Source: Cyclobacterium marinum DSM 745
GTDB lineage: Bacteria > Bacteroidota > Bacteroidia > Cytophagales > Cyclobacteriaceae
DNA length: 64,000 bases
NCBI RefSeq assembly: GCF_000222485.1
Contig: NC_015914.1
Coordinates: 1,612,001 to 1,676,000, forward strand
Direction of reading: 5' to 3'
A program made the position numbers and the translations under genes. Shown one piece after another: positions 62,914-64,000 of this stretch (the first letter of the stretch is position 1; each line of letters opens with the position of its first letter). The notes below the pieces were generated by a model. It was not told where the DNA came from, made no database searches, and saw only the letters and a program-made list of their open reading frames with translations.

Positions 62914-63771
62914 TTAAGGATTGTAGCTAAAAACCAAAATGTTAGGCTTCCCTCCTCGGGCTTCATTTGATATGTACATGTTTCCTTTAGGGTCAAATGT
63001 AATTCCTTCCGGCTGTTTAAAAATTTTACGATTCAGTCTGTAAACTTCCTTTGGTTGAAAATTGGCATCGGCGATCATAAGCCATTTTCCACTTGAAGAC
63101 AATACATACAATTCCTTTTCAATAGGGTGAAATGCTGCCGCAGCCGGCTCAATTTCCAAATCCTTTAATTCATCAGCCTTTAGAAGCGCTTCCATGTCAC
63201 TTCTTTTTATAGTAGTTAAAACAGGCGTTTTATAGCTCTTGGAAGAAAGGTCGAAACGAAAAACAGAGGCTTCATTGGCACTATCGTCCCACTTGCATGA
63301 TTTACAAAAGACATAAAGGTAGGCACCATCCTCGGATATTACCATAGCTTCCATGTCTCTTTTTTTATCAATGGGGAATTCATACTTGGTACTTTCTGAT
63401 TTCTCATTGAAAACAGAAGTCACCTCATAAAGAGTTCCATCGCTTTGAAGTACCCATGCCACGTCATTTATCCAAGAGATATCTTCAATGTCACTGTTTT
63501 TCTTGCCAAATTTTTCTTTCTGCAAAATTTTTCCAGTCTGAGGATCTAGGCTATAAACAATAGGGGATTCATCCTCAATAGCCAATAAACCTTCTTTACC
63601 TACCCACTCCAACCCTGAGATTTCTTCCATTTCATCTTGCAATACAATCATTTGAAAATCGTTAAGAGAATAGGCTGCAGGAAATGGCTCATCATTTGAT
63701 TTTTGGGCATTGGGCGTGCATTGCCAAATAGATAAGGTAATAAAGGTTAAAATCTGTGAAAAATACATCAT
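62914..63771 (-). CDS. SdiA-regulated-like beta-propeller protein
   Basis: 285 aa. N-terminus MMYFSQILTFITLSIWQCTPN is a signal peptide, possibly lipidated at Cys 18 although Gln before it is unusual. The propeller has repeated strands around EEISGLEWVGKEGLLAIEDES, EDISWINDVAWVLQSDGTLY, MEAMVISEDGAYLYVF and PEGITFDPKGNMYISNEARGG, typical of SdiA-regulated and phytase-like propellers. Function unknown; it may bind a ligand at the cell surface next to the phosphoesterase-barrel fusion encoded 12 bp downstream. Confidence 0.8.
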   Translation of the reverse strand: MMYFSQILTFITLSIWQCTPNAQKSNDEPFPAAYSLNDFQMIVLQDEMEEISGLEWVGKEGLLAIEDESPIVYSLDPQTGKILQKEKFGKKNSDIEDISWINDVAWVLQSDGTLYEVTSVFNEKSESTKYEFPIDKKRDMEAMVISEDGAYLYVFCKSCKWDDSANEASVFRFDLSSKSYKTPVLTTIKRSDMEALLKADELKDLEIEPAAAAFHPIEKELYVLSSSGKWLMIADANFQPKEVYRLNRKIFKQPEGITFDPKGNMYISNEARGGKPNILVFSYNP

Positions 63772-63827
63772 TATTCAATTGTAAATAATTACCTTGAAAT
63801 TAGTTTTTTCAAAATTAGTAAATAGCC

Positions 63828-64000
63828 TTGGATAAGCAACTAGAAAAATTTGAATCCTGGATCAGGGATATGTTTAAAAACCACCAAAAATCGGAGGTTT
63901 GTTACCATAATATGGATCATTCCATGCAGCTTGTTAAGGTAGTTGCAGAGATTGGGGATTACTATAAATTAAGCCAAGAGGAAAAAAACGATTTGCACAT
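63828..64000 (+). CDS. HD-domain protein (partial, 5' end)
   Basis: Partial gene running off the right edge. The frame opens after TAA at 63819-63821; a TTG at 63828 or an ATG at 63870 could start it. Visible residues include LEKFESWIRDMFKNHQKSEV and CYHNMDHSMQLVKVVAEIG, where HNxxH is the usual beginning of an HD metal-dependent phosphohydrolase domain. Divergent from the propeller/phosphoesterase operon. It may hydrolyse cyclic or other nucleotides, but only about 57 residues are seen. Confidence 0.6.
   Translation, partial: MDKQLEKFESWIRDMFKNHQKSEVCYHNMDHSMQLVKVVAEIGDYYKLSQEEKNDLH

Overview
The window is about 64 kb of a Bacteroidota chromosome, most likely from the family Cyclobacteriaceae (a Cyclobacterium-, Echinicola- or Algoriphagus-like marine or saline bacterium). 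The evidence is two SusC/SusD pairs, many lipoproteins with short Bacteroidota-type signal peptides, promoters of the TTG/TAnnTTTG type, Ala-rich C-terminal extensions on ribosomal protein S16, YpdA, an Ebo-type gene and BlaI/M56 regulation. The taxon is inferred from gene content only. The sequence is AT-rich, except for an IS91-type element at about 36.1-38.1 kb that is visibly richer in G+C.

Region by region. 1-0.64 kb: start of an ebo gene cluster (partial EboA). 0.9-19.1 kb, all on the minus strand: a sugar or glycoside utilisation locus. It has two tandem SusC/SusD uptake pairs, a periplasmic beta-propeller/HEAT/cytochrome c lipoprotein, a DUF1080 (3-keto-glycoside hydrolase type) lipoprotein, a DUF4432 aldose-epimerase-like protein, a phosphomannose-isomerase-like cupin, a TIM-barrel sugar isomerase and a Gfo/Idh/MocA oxidoreductase. 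Rho-independent hairpins split it into transcription units, and three leaders share a direct-repeat motif that may be a common operator. 19.3-21.7 kb: the conserved rpsP-rimM-trmD-rplS operon. 21.8 kb: tRNA-Arg(CCT). 22.4-26.1 kb: a porin, BCCT transporter and universal stress protein operon.

26.1-29.5 kb is a gene-free repeat island. It holds eight copies of a ~50-bp hairpin, three copies of a ~250-bp repeat and two near-identical transcription units, each with a promoter box, a tRNA-like RNA with a greatly enlarged variable arm, and a terminator. 29.7-34.5 kb holds a phosphotriesterase-like lipoprotein, a CYTH-like protein, a blaI/M56 signalling pair with three perfect operators, and an NRDE protein.

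34.8-42 kb is the most interesting part. A tyrosine recombinase lacking the integron-integrase insertion and an IS91 element with its own recombinase precede a genuine integron-type cassette array. Four attC-like sites have R'/R'' boundary heptamers that match exactly from one site to the next (GTTATGG/CCATAAC, GTTGTGG/CCACAAC, GTTATAG/CTATAAC), which defines cassettes carrying a DUF6438 lipoprotein, an unknown protein, an MNT/HEPN toxin-antitoxin pair and a serine hydrolase. The HEPN gene is cut by a stop codon directly after its catalytic His.

42.2-50.7 kb: accessory and regulatory genes (TetR-GNAT, Crp/Fnr-DoxX-pirin-pirin with two shared palindromes, TlpA-like lipoprotein, AraC, MFS). 50.7-55.8 kb: a GH88/105-like enzyme, a PD-(D/E)XK nuclease gene interrupted by a 177-bp insertion, and ypdA. 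56.1-64 kb: ppk1 overlapping a membrane class III cyclase gene, a 1212-aa metallophosphoesterase/outer-membrane-barrel fusion, an SdiA-regulated-like propeller, and the start of an HD-domain gene. Function assignments come from reading motifs; no database search was possible.
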